From the NCBI GenBank assembly GCA_947484245.1, contig CANKOT010000098.1:1-7987 (forward strand): a stretch of DNA of 7,987 bases, in the 5' to 3' direction. How positions within the stretch are numbered: position 1 is the first letter of the stretch; the number at the start of each line of letters is the position of its first letter. A program made the position numbers and the translations under genes. This document shows, in pieces, positions 6,603-7,987 of this stretch. The notes below the pieces were generated by a model that saw only the letters and a program-made list of their open reading frames with translations, searched no databases and was not told the DNA's origin. The DNA comes from Comamonadaceae bacterium. Lineage in GTDB: Bacteria > Pseudomonadota > Gammaproteobacteria > Burkholderiales > Burkholderiaceae.

Positions 6603-6611
6603 AATAATGGA

Positions 6612-7987
6612 TCAATAACGGTATGTGTCGAGCTTGTAAGGACCGTTTTTGTCCACGCCAATGTAAGCCGCTTGCATGTCTGACAACTCGGTCAACATGG
6701 CGCCAACTTTCATGAGGTGCAAACGGGCAACCTTCTCGTCCAAGTGCTTAGGCAACACATAAACCTTGCCGCTTTCATACGCTTCGGGGCGTGTGAACAT
6801 TTCAATTTGCGCAATGGTTTGATTGGCAAAAGAAGTGCTCATCACAAAGCTGGGGTGGCCTGTGCCACAACCCAAGTTCACCAAGCGGCCTTTTGCCAAC
6901 ATGATGATTTTCTTGCCATCGGGGAACACAATGTGGTCCACCTGGGGCTTGATTTCTTCCCATGTGTACTTCTCAACGGAAGCAATGTCGATCTCGTTGT
7001 CGAAGTGACCAATGTTGCAAACGATGGCCTCGTCTTTCATGGCGATCATGTGGTCATGCGTAATAACGTGCTTGTTGCCAGTGGCCGTCACGAAAATGTC
7101 GGCCTTGTCTGCAGCGTAATCCATGGTCACAATTTTGTAACCTTCCATGGCGGCTTGCAAAGCGTTGATCGGGTCAATTTCGGTCACCCAAACTTGAGCG
7201 CTCAAAGCGCGCAATGCTTGTGCACTGCCCTTGCCCACGTCGCCGTAACCGGCCACCACAGCCACTTTGCCAGCAATCATCACATCGGTAGCGCGCTTGA
7301 TACCGTCTACCAAAGACTCGCGGCAGCCATACAGGTTGTCAAACTTGGACTTGGTGACAGAGTCGTTCACGTTAATGGCGCGGAACATCAGTTCGCCCTT
7401 GGCGCTCATCTCGTTTAAGCGGAACACGCCAGTGGTGGTTTCTTCGGTTACACCAATGATTTGTGCGCCCTTGCGGCTGTACCAAGTGCTGTCTTCGGCC
7501 AACTTGGCTTTGATGGCGGCGTACAGGCAGGTCTCTTCTTCAGAGCCTGGGTTTTCCAACAATGAAGGATCTGTTTCTGCGCGCTTGCCCAAGTGCATCA
7601 GAAGAGTAGCGTCGCCGCCGTCGTCCAAAATCATGTTGGGGCCTTCGCCTTCGGTGCCCTTGGCGCCGAATTCAAAAATGCGGTGTGTGTAATCCCAGTA
7701 CTCAGTGAGGTTCTCGCCCTTCACTGCAAACACTGGCGTGCCAGAGGCTGCAATGGCCGAAGCAGCGTGGTCTTGTGTGGAGTAAATGTTGCAAGAAGCC
7801 CAGCGCACTTGGGCGCCCAAAGCTTGCAATGTTTCAATCAGCACGGCTGTTTGAATGGTCATGTGCAATGAACCGGTAACGCGGGCGCCTTTGAGGGGCT
7901 GAGCGGCGGTAAATTCTTTGCGTATGGCCATCAAACCGGGCATTTCTGTCTCGGCAATTTTGATTTCTTTGCGGCCCCAGTCGGCCA
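6612..7987 (-). CDS. ahcY: S-adenosylhomocysteine hydrolase AhcY (5' end missing)
   Basis: AhcY is a cytoplasmic NAD+-dependent enzyme that reversibly splits S-adenosylhomocysteine to adenosine and homocysteine, relieving product inhibition of methyltransferases. The frame stays open to the window edge: 14 codons precede the Met at 7943 and read [14 protein letters not shown], typical of AhcY, so that Met is internal and perhaps 15-20 residues are missing. Landmarks, numbered from that Met, are [15 protein letters not shown] (25-39), [11 protein letters not shown] (51-61), DDGGD (107-111), and [13 protein letters not shown] with substrate-site Lys and Asp (191-203). The NAD site is AGYGDVGKG (231-239). 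[11 protein letters not shown] and the C-terminal YKLDTYRY, whose Lys and Tyr reach into the partner subunit's NAD site, follow. It keeps the ~40-residue insert seen in many bacterial enzymes. It is the first visible gene of an ahcY-tlyA-metF cluster; any promoter or SAH riboswitch would lie outside. Confidence 0.97.
   Translation of the reverse strand, partial: ADWGRKEIKIAETEMPGLMAIRKEFTAAQPLKGARVTGSLHMTIQTAVLIETLQALGAQVRWASCNIYSTQDHAASAIAASGTPVFAVKGENLTEYWDYTHRIFEFGAKGTEGEGPNMILDDGGDATLLMHLGKRAETDPSLLENPGSEEETCLYAAIKAKLAEDSTWYSRKGAQIIGVTEETTTGVFRLNEMSAKGELMFRAINVNDSVTKSKFDNLYGCRESLVDGIKRATDVMIAGKVAVVAGYGDVGKGSAQALRALSAQVWVTEIDPINALQAAMEGYKIVTMDYAADKADIFVTATGNKHVITHDHMIAMKDEAIVCNIGHFDNEIDIASVEKYTWEEIKPQVDHIVFPDGKKIIMLAKGRLVNLGCGTGHPSFVMSTSFANQTIAQIEMFTRPEAYESGKVYVLPKHLDEKVARLHLMKVGAMLTELSDMQAAYIGVDKNGPYKLDTYRY

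Noticed and set aside
6717..7418. A 233-codon open frame on the + strand opposite ahcY
   Set aside because: It is antisense to a highly conserved enzyme, and its His/Val/Asn-rich translation resembles no family and reflects the codon bias of ahcY.
7941..7943. ATG at 7943 as the ahcY start
   Set aside because: The frame stays open to the edge and the 14 codons before it encode conserved AhcY sequence, so this Met is internal.

Overview
The window reads as a chromosomal segment of a betaproteobacterium, most likely Burkholderiales and probably close to Comamonadaceae. The evidence is protein-level resemblance (the PaaABCDE set, and AhcY, TlyA and MetF encoded in a row) and a base composition near 50% G+C by eye. 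The genus cannot be fixed from the sequence alone.

Left part (1-3574, + strand): the phenylacetyl-CoA epoxidase operon paaABCDE. paaA lacks its 5' end. paaA/paaB overlap as ATGA and paaB/paaC as TAATG. paaD follows paaC after 14 bp and paaE follows paaD after 52 bp. PaaA is the di-iron catalytic subunit, PaaB and PaaC are structural subunits, PaaD is an Fe-S maturation-type protein, and PaaE is the reductase that feeds electrons from NADPH. Together they convert phenylacetyl-CoA to its ring-1,2-epoxide, the entry to aerobic phenylacetate breakdown.

Middle (3609-4953, - strand): one accessory-looking gene for an AAA_14/DUF4143-type ATPase with a nuclease-like C-terminus, facing paaE. Directly upstream lie three perfect 18-bp copies of a dyad-containing sequence at an exact 22-bp period. 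A fourth, decayed copy lies in register and overlaps the end of metF. This gene-plus-array unit is the least ordinary part of the window.

Right part (4950-7987, - strand): a compact methyl-cycle cluster transcribed ahcY, tlyA, metF. AhcY removes S-adenosylhomocysteine, TlyA is a SAM-dependent rRNA methyltransferase that produces it, and MetF makes the methyl-tetrahydrofolate used to remethylate homocysteine. ahcY runs off the right edge, so its true start and any upstream control lie outside the window.

No rRNA, tRNA, CRISPR array or recognisable insertion sequence was seen, and no gene-free stretch exceeds 100 bp.
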